Assembly (NCBI RefSeq): GCF_026241165.1
Contig: NZ_JAPFQN010000009.1
Location: 186,001 to 250,000 of the forward strand
Source of the DNA: Mangrovivirga halotolerans
GTDB taxonomy: Bacteria > Bacteroidota > Bacteroidia > Cytophagales > Cyclobacteriaceae
Direction: 5' to 3'
Length of the DNA stretch: 64,000 bases
In this document: one piece after another, positions 36,114 to 46,224 of the stretch
Numbering within the stretch: the first letter of the stretch is position 1
Layout: the number at the start of each line of letters is the position of its first letter
Notes under the pieces: model-generated
The model's input: the letters and a program-made list of their open reading frames with translations, nothing else
What the model was told of the DNA's origin: nothing
Database searches by the model: none
Program-made: the position numbers and the translations under genes

Positions 36114-36535
36114 TGGAATTGGTAGTAGATCAGGAGGTGAATATTCGATTTAGTGAAGTGGATAGCATGGGGGTGGTTTGGCATGGAAACCATGTGAAAT
36201 ACTTCGAAGATGGCAGAGAGGCATTTGGTAAAGAATATAACCTTGAATATATGGATGTGTACAGGAAAGGGTTTTTTATGCCAATTGTTTCGATAAACTG
36301 TGAGTATAAAAAGCCTATCCAATATGAGCAGACAGTAATTGTTCGAACTAAATATATTCCCAAAAAAGCATCCAAATTAATATTTGAATATACCCTTATC
36401 AGTAAAGAAACAGGGGAAACACTAGCTGAAGGAAAGACTGTTCAAGTATTTATAAATCACAATAGAGAATTACAATTGGTTACTCCTCCATTCTTTGAAG
36501 AGTGGAAATCATCACATGGCATAATTCATCAATAA
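36113..36535 (+). CDS. 4-hydroxybenzoyl-CoA-type thioesterase
   Basis: A 140-residue hot-dog thioesterase. RFSEVDSMGVVWHGNHVKYFEDGREAF matches the 4HBT signature with Asp17 as the catalytic acid and a tryptophan-histidine pair near it. It would release or edit the acyl chain from ACP or CoA. Genes of this type sit in most aryl polyene clusters. It follows the dehydratase-like gene and precedes a ketosynthase by 13 bases. Confidence 0.87.
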   Translation: MELVVDQEVNIRFSEVDSMGVVWHGNHVKYFEDGREAFGKEYNLEYMDVYRKGFFMPIVSINCEYKKPIQYEQTVIVRTKYIPKKASKLIFEYTLISKETGETLAEGKTVQVFINHNRELQLVTPPFFEEWKSSHGIIHQ

Positions 36536-36548
36536 AATCTTTAATTTA

Positions 36549-37658
36549 TTGTATACCATCGCAGATAACATATTAAGTCCGTTAGGAGAAACGACAGAAG
36601 CTAATTTTAAAGCAATTCTGGATGGTAAAACTGGTATTCACCTGGTGCAAAACCAGAAACTTTCAACGCAAGCATTTCAAGGAGCTTTTATAGAACAGCC
36701 ATTTACTGAGTTTGATGAAAGTTTAACTCGATTGGAAGGCATGTTTTGCAGGTCAATTTCAACAGTTTTAGATGAAGTCGATATTAATTTAAAAAGAACG
36801 GTTCTGGTTCTGTCTTCTACAAAAGGAAATATTGACACACTTGAAAACAATGGTTCTGGTATCCGGGTCAAATTAACTGATTTAGCAACACGTATTAGTG
36901 ATTATTTTAATTTTGTCAATCCTCCTGTGCTGGTTTCTAATGCCTGTATATCAGGTGTTTCAGCTATTCTGGTAGCGCAGAAGTTAATTAATACAGGGAA
37001 ATATGATAATGCTATAATCAGTGGAGGAGATCTATTGTCAAAGTTTACTCTGTCAGGGTTTCAAAGTTTAAAGGCAGTAAGTGATCATCCCTGTAAGCCC
37101 TATGATAGTACAAGAAATGGAATAAGTCTGGGTGAGGGAGTAGGCACTATTGTCATTTCCAATAAAAAGGATCAAAATCGAAACAATAAAGCCCTTTCGT
37201 ATATTAAGGGTGGCGCACAATCTAATGATGCTAACCATATTTCAGGGCCTTCCAGGACGGGAGCAGGACTTAAACTAGCTGTTTTAAGAGCTTTGTCACA
37301 AGCAAAGCTTACTGTGGATGAAATTGATTATATCAATGCCCATGGTACAGCTACTCTTTTCAATGATGAAATGGAGTCTATCACATTTAATGATCTTGAA
37401 ATGGGAAATATCCCTCTTAATAGTCTCAAAGGATATTTTGGACATACTTTAGGTGCCTCAGGAACCATCGAGGTAATTATGGCTGTCAGGCAAATGAATT
37501 CTAATACTATAATAGGATCAAAAGGAACTAATGAAATTGGGGTTACCGGGAAAATGAATGTTATTAAACATACTATAGATTCTAAAATTGAAAGAGTATT
37601 AAAAACATCCTCGGGTTTCGGAGGGTGTAATGCTGCAATAATATTTAGTAAGCTATGA
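36549..37658 (+). CDS. Beta-ketoacyl-ACP synthase, intact, short N-terminus
   Basis: A 369-residue condensing enzyme read from a TTG at 36549, 13 bases after the previous stop; no ATG fits better. The catalytic set is Cys133 in NACISGVS, His265 in INAHGTAT and His299 in FGHTLGAAG-like GHTLGASG. It is ~30 residues shorter at the N-terminus than the other two. It is followed directly by a ketosynthase-like half protein, which repeats the KS-partner arrangement seen at the start of the cluster. Confidence 0.88.
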   Translation: MYTIADNILSPLGETTEANFKAILDGKTGIHLVQNQKLSTQAFQGAFIEQPFTEFDESLTRLEGMFCRSISTVLDEVDINLKRTVLVLSSTKGNIDTLENNGSGIRVKLTDLATRISDYFNFVNPPVLVSNACISGVSAILVAQKLINTGKYDNAIISGGDLLSKFTLSGFQSLKAVSDHPCKPYDSTRNGISLGEGVGTIVISNKKDQNRNNKALSYIKGGAQSNDANHISGPSRTGAGLKLAVLRALSQAKLTVDEIDYINAHGTATLFNDEMESITFNDLEMGNIPLNSLKGYFGHTLGASGTIEVIMAVRQMNSNTIIGSKGTNEIGVTGKMNVIKHTIDSKIERVLKTSSGFGGCNAAIIFSKL

Positions 37659-38257
37659 CACTAAAAATATCCTCTTTCGCACGAATAGATACAGGTGGAG
37701 CCTTTAAAAATGGAGAATTGGTGGTTCCTAATCATCAAGAGGGGCAAGATGATTTTTTATTGCACATATATAAAGCGCTGGGTATTAAATATGGGAAATT
37801 CCATAAAATGGATCCATTATGCAAACTTGCCTTCCTTACAGCTGAATTACTTACGGATAAGGGTGAAATTTTAAAAGATGTACCCCCTGAAGATATTTTT
37901 ATAGTTATAGGCAATAGTAGTTCTTCTATACTATCTGATACAGCACATCAACAGGAAATAGATATGCCCAGCCCTGCAGTATTTGTCTATACCCTTCCCA
38001 ATATTATGCTTGGTGAACTATGTATTAAATATAAAATAATGGGTGAGAACACCTGTTTTCAATCTGAAGGATACGATATTAATTTTATAGACGAATATAT
38101 AGAATCAACATTTAAAGATACCGGCTATTCTCATTGTATATTTGGGTGGGTAAATGCAGATCATAATAACTTAAGTGCTCATCTATTCCTGGTATCCAAA
38201 TCTGATGACGGTATGCATTTCACTCCCGAAAAAATAAGATCCCTGATGAATATCTGA
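37655..38257 (+). CDS. Truncated ketosynthase-like partner protein
   Basis: A 200-residue protein overlapping the stop of the previous ketosynthase by four bases. It has the N-terminal half of the thiolase fold (FLTAELL, DIFIVIGNSSSSILSD, PSPAVFVYTLPNIMLGELCIKYKIMG) but ends at 200 residues, where a normal ketosynthase has about 400; the His motifs are absent and the nucleophile region reads ENTCFQSEG, whose cysteine may not align. Similar short partners accompany a ketosynthase in other Bacteroidota pigment clusters. Whether it is a functional subunit or a decayed gene is uncertain, but the intact frame and overlap favour function. Confidence 0.75.
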   Translation: MTLKISSFARIDTGGAFKNGELVVPNHQEGQDDFLLHIYKALGIKYGKFHKMDPLCKLAFLTAELLTDKGEILKDVPPEDIFIVIGNSSSSILSDTAHQQEIDMPSPAVFVYTLPNIMLGELCIKYKIMGENTCFQSEGYDINFIDEYIESTFKDTGYSHCIFGWVNADHNNLSAHLFLVSKSDDGMHFTPEKIRSLMNI

Positions 38258-38465
38258 GCCTACGGGTGGCTTTTAGTTTATTAGAACTCTGCTTTATATT
38301 ATTCTGGATCATTTAACTCTCCTTAGTTAGTTAAAGATCAATGATTTTTGAATGATCAAATCTTAAATGGCCTTAGTCATTTAAACCATTTCCTGCATAT
38401 ATTTTAATCTTTGTTTACTGGCTTTAATTCTGTAAATTAATAAAGGATAAATCTACAATCCTCTC

Positions 38466-38501
38466 ATAGATTAATTCTATGTGATCATAGAAATTATCGA
38501 T
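38466..38501. promoter_or_regulatory. OxyR-like operator upstream of katG
   Basis: ATAG-N7-CTAT-N6-ATAG-N7-CGAT matches the OxyR consensus (ATAG-N7-CTAT-N7-ATAG-N7-CTAT) in three quarter-sites exactly and three of four bases in the last; the central spacer is one base short. It lies 60-95 bases upstream of the katG start, where an OxyR site would act. Confidence 0.6.
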
Positions 38502-38539
38502 AAAAATTATCGGTAAATTTTGATTAAATTAGAATCTAA

Positions 38540-40816
<2,277 letters not shown>

Positions 40817-40841
40817 ATAGTTTTAGCTGTTCCACATAAAG

Positions 40842-40871
40842 AAGGTAGTTCGCAAGAACTACCTTTTTTTT
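40842..40871 (+). terminator. Intrinsic terminator after katG
   Basis: A ten-base perfect stem, AAGGTAGTTC / GAACTACCTT, with a GCAA loop is followed by a T run, 25 bases after the katG stop. Confidence 0.88.
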
Positions 40872-41078
40872 ATGACATATTTATAGACCTTCAATCTGGT
40901 TTGTTTTTTATTTGTCAGTCTGGATAATAAAATGATTTCTGTTTATTGTCTCAATTATAATTTAAAGGGATTTCAGTTTATCTATTAAAATGGGAAAAGG
41001 TCTAAATGCTAGATTAGCTTTTTTATTAATTTTATAGATGTTATTTTGCGCCATTCGCAAAGATGAAACCTGCTTTAA

Positions 41079-43055
41079 ATGTTTAGAAAGTACTTTTTAC
41101 CAGATAAAATTTCACTATTCCTGAAAGGATTTCTTTTTGTACTGCTTTTAGTACCTTTTACTATGGCGGGGCAGGGAGAAGCAGAATATTCAGGGCCTTT
41201 TAGCGTATCCGGTTATACTGGGATTGCTGAATTTAAGTATCAGATAGAAGAAGGCGATACAATTTTAACTGGACCTTTTGAATTAAGTCAGATAGATCCC
41301 CGATCATTGATCCAGGAAGAGGATGATTATTTCCTTTTCAAAGGAGGATTTAAAAATGATCTGCCTGACGGGTATTGGAAATTTGTTTTCGGTGAGTTTG
41401 GCACAAATAATAATGCTGAATTTGAAGATAATGCCTACCGCGTAAAATTAGATGGTATCATTCACAGAGCATCCGGTAGTCTCAACAACGGAAAGCCTAA
41501 TGGTAAATGGACCCATAAAATAGAAGAACTTGATAATTCAGAAATTGAAAGAGTCCTGTTTAATAGTTCTATTAATTTTGAATATGGGGTTCCGCAGAGA
41601 AGCTTTAATATTGAAAATGAGCGCCTGACTCTAATCGGCAGATTTTTACGCGATGGTCTGGCTCATGATGTATGGGAATTATATAGTTCAGACGCACTGG
41701 GAGCAACTGAGAACTGGTATTTTCAGGATGGAAGGTTAGAGCAGATAATTATTCAGCAAGATAATAATACCAGGACACTTAAAGGTTTTCCGCGAAAGAT
41801 GCAAAACCCGAAGGTTATAAATCTCGATGAGCGGTTTATTAAAATCCTGCAATTGAGACAGCAATTGATCAATAAAGGTGATACTGTTCTTAACGATAGC
41901 CAGATGGGTAATCTTCTGGCCGAAAATGCTTCAAATTATAAAAAGATTGATGACATTTTATCTAATCTCGGTAAATCATCGTTCATGCCTGAATTTAAAG
42001 TAAAAGCTGAATATTTTCCACTGACTGATAATGAAAAGGAGTTGCTCGATGATATACAAGAATATGTTATAAAGTCAGAAGAGATTAATCAATTTTTTAT
42101 TGAAAGTTCGCAATTAAAAATCCTTCAACTTTCCGATGACGATGTTGCCTTTTTGGTTGCTGCTACAAAGGGGATTAACTCTAATTACCTTTCACTGGTA
42201 AAGGATGTTGTCCGTTATGAAGAATCTGATATTCTTGAATTCGTACCTCGTAATGAATTTAAGGGGGAAGAAAATTATAGTTCTGAATTTGAAGTTAACT
42301 ATCAGGGACAAGACGAAGGATTATCAGGTACATTTTTAGGGCCACAAAATAGACAATTTAATTTCAATAAAGATGGTCTTGAACTTGTAGCTGAGGTAGC
42401 AGAATATTCTTACTTCAGTCTGGAGCATATAAAAGATCAATTGAGTAATAAACTCACCGAGCGCCAGCAGGAACAAAAACTGGCAAACCTGGAAGAAGAA
42501 CTTATTATGGGCTTGAATGCAGCAAATGAAGCTACAGACTCTTTAAGTTCAATCCTTGAAGGACCTGAAAAGCAAGCTGTATTAAGTATAAAAGAAAAGG
42601 TGAATAGTGATTTAAAAAACTATTCTTCGATTGAGGATCCGAATGTGAAAATAGATAGAGCACGTGAATTGATTACATGTTTTAGTGATCTGACAAAGCT
42701 ATCATTAACAATTGGGAATCTTCCGGCAAGAGCTCAGGAGATAAAGGAAGAATATACTGAAGAAGTTTTTAATCCATTTACAGCTACATTAATGGATGAA
42801 GAAGTAAAGAAGAGAATAACTAATGCCTATAACGAAGTACTTATCCCTCACTTCCTGAAAAAGGTACAGTCCGATCTTACTTGTGAAAATACAGAGGAGA
42901 TCAATGATCTTCTTAATAAGTCCTACCTGAGAGTACTGGAATTAAAAGAAGAGGATACTTCCCGTATCGAGAGGAAGTTGAAGAAAGAGAAGGATCCACA
43001 GGAAGTTCTTCAGATGCTAAATATTCAGGCAGTAAATAATGAGATTGACGGATGA
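41079..43055 (+). CDS. Exported protein with MORN-like N-terminal region
   Basis: A 658-residue exported protein (signal peptide about residues 1-31, ending MAGQG). The N-terminal part has short GxFKNDLPDGYWKFVFGE and GSLNNGKPNGKWTHK stretches resembling MORN or YwqK-type motifs. The C-terminal half (~250-658) is charged and helical, with long heptad-like stretches that could form coiled coils. Function unknown. First of three overlapping or adjacent genes: the next starts four bases before its stop. The MORN-like stretches match those of the third gene of the operon. Confidence 0.7.
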   Translation: MFRKYFLPDKISLFLKGFLFVLLLVPFTMAGQGEAEYSGPFSVSGYTGIAEFKYQIEEGDTILTGPFELSQIDPRSLIQEEDDYFLFKGGFKNDLPDGYWKFVFGEFGTNNNAEFEDNAYRVKLDGIIHRASGSLNNGKPNGKWTHKIEELDNSEIERVLFNSSINFEYGVPQRSFNIENERLTLIGRFLRDGLAHDVWELYSSDALGATENWYFQDGRLEQIIIQQDNNTRTLKGFPRKMQNPKVINLDERFIKILQLRQQLINKGDTVLNDSQMGNLLAENASNYKKIDDILSNLGKSSFMPEFKVKAEYFPLTDNEKELLDDIQEYVIKSEEINQFFIESSQLKILQLSDDDVAFLVAATKGINSNYLSLVKDVVRYEESDILEFVPRNEFKGEENYSSEFEVNYQGQDEGLSGTFLGPQNRQFNFNKDGLELVAEVAEYSYFSLEHIKDQLSNKLTERQQEQKLANLEEELIMGLNAANEATDSLSSILEGPEKQAVLSIKEKVNSDLKNYSSIEDPNVKIDRARELITCFSDLTKLSLTIGNLPARAQEIKEEYTEEVFNPFTATLMDEEVKKRITNAYNEVLIPHFLKKVQSDLTCENTEEINDLLNKSYLRVLELKEEDTSRIERKLKKEKDPQEVLQMLNIQAVNNEIDG

Positions 43056-43882
43056 GAACAGTAAATAAAACCTATACCACTTTATTGATCCTTTTATTGG
43101 TCATTTGTTCCTTTCCGGCTTTTTCACAAGACAATGTCTTGCCGGAAAAATCTAAAATAAAAGAACCGACTACAATATTCTGGATTAATACCTACGGAAA
43201 TATCCGCTTATCTAAAAGGTTGTTTTGGGTAGCTCAGACCCATTTTAGGTTTCAGGAAAAAGGCGGAACCCCGATGGTTGGTCAGATCGCACAGGTTTAT
43301 AACCGACATGCCCTTGGATACCTGTTTTCTAAGAAATTTAATGTTGCAGTAGGTGGTGTCCTGCGTATTAATTTTAATACCAGCGATGTACTTGAATCTG
43401 GCGAGAAGTCAGCTGTACCTGAGTGGCGTATTTGGGAACAGGCTCAATTTGCAATGCCGCTGGATAGGATGATGATCTATCATCGCTTTAGATTTGAACA
43501 GCGATGGTCTAAAGGATATCTGGAAGATAGCGAATATATTTACCGTAACCGGTGGAGATATATGTTCAGAATCAAAATCCCGATCAACAAGCCGAAACTT
43601 GCTTCAAATACTTTCTATATAGCTCCGGAGGCAGAGCTGATCATGCAGAGCGGGGAGGCTGTTGTTGACAGTCCGATGGAGGATTTGCGATTACATGCTT
43701 CTTTTGGATACATTCTTAGTCCAAGATTAACTATGGCTACAGGTTTTCTGTATTCTTTAGGTCAGGAACTACACAATGGAGGGTATTACAAACAAAAGAT
43801 GGGGTTGAGATTTCATGTTTATTTCTCGCCCGATTTCAGAAAGGTTAAGCACAAACTTCCTTCGATCCATAAGGATGATTGA
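43052..43882 (+). CDS. DUF2490-type outer membrane protein
   Basis: A 276-residue exported protein (signal peptide to about residue 25, ending AFSQ) whose mature part is rich in alternating strands (FWINTYGNIRLSKRLFWVAQTHFRFQEKG; RLTMATGFLYSLGQELHNGGYYKQKMGLRFHVYFSP). The pattern of amphipathic strands and the C-terminal aromatic end agree with DUF2490 beta-barrel proteins of Bacteroidota. Probably an outer-membrane protein paired with the preceding exported protein. Confidence 0.75.
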   Translation: MRTVNKTYTTLLILLLVICSFPAFSQDNVLPEKSKIKEPTTIFWINTYGNIRLSKRLFWVAQTHFRFQEKGGTPMVGQIAQVYNRHALGYLFSKKFNVAVGGVLRINFNTSDVLESGEKSAVPEWRIWEQAQFAMPLDRMMIYHRFRFEQRWSKGYLEDSEYIYRNRWRYMFRIKIPINKPKLASNTFYIAPEAELIMQSGEAVVDSPMEDLRLHASFGYILSPRLTMATGFLYSLGQELHNGGYYKQKMGLRFHVYFSPDFRKVKHKLPSIHKDD

Positions 43883-43907
43883 TTTTTTAAAGGTATAATT
43901 GTTTTCA

Positions 43908-44771
43908 ATGAAAAGAAAAGGCATTAAAATAATCATATATGTAGCCCTGGCTGTAGCAATAGCCCTGGCTGGATTTTATTTTTTCAGAACTCAAAGCCTC
44001 AAAAAGAAGGTTGAATCCAGAAACGAGGAATTAAACCAGGTTCTTGAGAATGTTAAAAAGCAAAGAGAAGTACTGGCTATTGATTCTCTTTTGTTGGAAG
44101 GCGATTATTCATCAGCATTGAAGGCTTATGAAAAGCAACTTGAGGAAAGTGTTGAGAAGGAAGCCGATGCGATAAGGAAACGTATTAAGCTCGTTCGAAG
44201 TTTAATGTATGAACCACAGACAAAAGTAGAGGCAGATACAGATAGTGTTACCCTGGCATATATTGATTCGCTTGAGCAAACAACAAGAGTCGCGACTCCT
44301 GCAGAGATTAGACAATATGATTCGTTGACTTTTGCTTTGAGAAAAGTAAAAGTTCAACTTAATAACCTTCGAAAGCAGCTCAGACAAAAGTCTTTTGGCC
44401 AGTATATTACTTTTAAAAGTAGTAAGGGAAGTACAGTGCATTATGTCGGGCAAGTTAAAGATGGAATGGCAAATGGAACCGGAGTTGCTCTTTTGAAAAC
44501 CGGCAGCCGTTATGAAGGGGAATGGAAAAACAACCAGCGTCATGGAGAAGGTACTTTTTTCTGGCCTGATGGAGAATATTATAAAGGGGAGTATAAAAAT
44601 GACAAGCGCCATGGTACGGGAACTTATTTCTGGCCCAATGGGGAGAAATTCGTCGGCCAATGGGCCAATGATGGAAGAAATGGACGAGGTATCTTCTATG
44701 GGTCGGATGGTGAAGTAGTGGCAAGTGGAATCTGGAAAGACGATGAGCTGGTGGAGGTTGATGAGAAATAA
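43908..44771 (+). CDS. Membrane-anchored coiled-coil MORN repeat protein
   Basis: A 287-residue protein from the ATG at 43908 (a TTG nine bases upstream is also in frame). One transmembrane helix at residues ~5-24 is followed by a coiled-coil region (~25-130) and, from ~175, four MORN repeats (GSRYEGEWKNNQRHGEGTFF, GEYYKGEYKNDKRHGTGTYF, GEKFVGQWANDGRNGRGIFY). MORN repeats commonly bind membranes or act in assembly. Its stop is five bases before the first unit of the 182-bp repeat array, so the array forms the 3' region of this operon. Confidence 0.8.
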   Translation: MKRKGIKIIIYVALAVAIALAGFYFFRTQSLKKKVESRNEELNQVLENVKKQREVLAIDSLLLEGDYSSALKAYEKQLEESVEKEADAIRKRIKLVRSLMYEPQTKVEADTDSVTLAYIDSLEQTTRVATPAEIRQYDSLTFALRKVKVQLNNLRKQLRQKSFGQYITFKSSKGSTVHYVGQVKDGMANGTGVALLKTGSRYEGEWKNNQRHGEGTFFWPDGEYYKGEYKNDKRHGTGTYFWPNGEKFVGQWANDGRNGRGIFYGSDGEVVASGIWKDDELVEVDEK

Positions 44772-45086
44772 AGAAAGGCAATCCAATTGCCCTTCTCGCA
44801 CATCCTCATTGCAAACGAGGACGATTGTGTTCTCCGTAGTTATCCGTAATAAAAGGTGCTTCAATCGCACTTGTTTAGCGCAGCGTAACGAGTGTGTCCG
44901 AGATCAGCGTTTGTAACGCTGTTTTTAATTCCTCAGTTATCTCTTGCGCTTCATACAGGGCAATCCAATTGCCTTTCTCACACATCCTCGTTGCAAACGA
45001 GGACGATTGTGTTCTCCGTAGTTATCCTTAATAAAAGGTGCTTCAATCGCACTTGTTTAGCGCAGCGTAACGAGTGTGTCCGAGAT

Positions 45087-45108
45087 CAGCGTTTGTAACG
45101 CTGTTTTT
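45087..45108 (+). terminator. Terminator-like hairpin of the 182-bp unit (example, unit 2)
   Basis: A seven-base perfect stem with TGT loop and five T residues; repeated at the same place in every complete unit. In unit 8 (46178-46194) two C-to-T changes keep pairing as G-U. It would act as a terminator on plus-strand transcripts from the MORN operon. Confidence 0.65.
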
Positions 45109-46050
45109 AATTCCTCAGTTATCTCTTGCGCTTCATACAAGGCAATCCAATTGCCTTTCTCACACATCCTCGTTGCAAACGAGGACGATTGTGTTCTCCG
45201 TAGTTATCCTTAATAAAAGGTGCTTCAATCGCACTTGTTTAGCGCAGCGAAACGAGTGTGTCCGAGATCAGCGTTTGTAACGCTGTTTTTAATTCCTCAG
45301 TTATCTCTTGCGCTTCATACAAGGCAATCCAATTGCCTTTCTCACACATCCTCGTTGCAAACGAGGACGATTGTGTTCTCCGTAGTTATCCTTAATAAAA
45401 GGTGCTTCAATCGCACTTGTTTAGCGCAGCGAAACGAGTGTGTCCGAGATCAGCGTTTGTAACGCTGTTTTTAATTCCTCAGTTATCTCTTGCGCTTCAT
45501 ACAAGGCAATCCAATTGCCTTTCTCACACATCCTCGTTGCAAACGAGGACGATTGTGTTCTCCGTAGTTATCCTTAATAAAAGGTGCTTCAATCGCACTT
45601 GTTTAGCGCAGCGTAACGAGTGTGTCCGAGATCAGCGTTTGTAACGCTGTTTTTAATTCCTCAGTTATCTCTTGCGCTTCATACAGGGCAATCCAATTGC
45701 CTTTCTCACACATCCTCATTGCAAACGAGGACGATTGTGTTCTCCGTAGTTATCCTTAATAAAAGGTGCTTCAATCGCACTTGTTTAGCGCAGCGTAACG
45801 AGTGTCTCCGAGATCAGCGTTTGTAACGCTGTTTTTAATTCCTCAGTTATCTCTTGCGCTTCATACAGGGCAATACAATTGCCTTTCTCACACATCCTCA
45901 TTGCAAACGAGGACGATTGTGTTCTCCGTAGTTATCCTTAATAAAAGGTGCTTCAATCGCACTTGTTTAGCGCAGCGAAACGAGTGTGTCCGAGATCAGC
46001 GTTTGTAACGCTGTTTTTAATTCCTCAGTTATCTCTTGCGCTTCATACAG

Positions 46051-46224
46051 GGCAATACAATTGCCTTTCTCACACATCCTCGTTTCAAACGAGGACGATT
46101 GTGTTCTCCGTGGAAACATATTTAAAACTGGACCATCGAACTTGTTTAGCGCAGCGTAGCGAGGTTGTTGTTGAGATTAGTGTTTGTAACGCTGCTTTAA
46201 TGTCTAATACTTTTATTTATTACA
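46051..46224. repeat. Diverged unit 8 of the array
   Basis: A 174-base unit that matches the others in its first ~60 bases, in the ACTTGTTTAGCGCAGCGTA core and in the GTTTGTAACGCTG hairpin, but differs nearly throughout elsewhere. It looks like a related family member from elsewhere rather than a simply mutated copy. Confidence 0.85.

Noticed and set aside
38257-38271. AGCC-N7-GGCT followed by TTTT after the cluster
   Set aside because: Only a four-base stem overlapping the stop codon; too weak to call a terminator.
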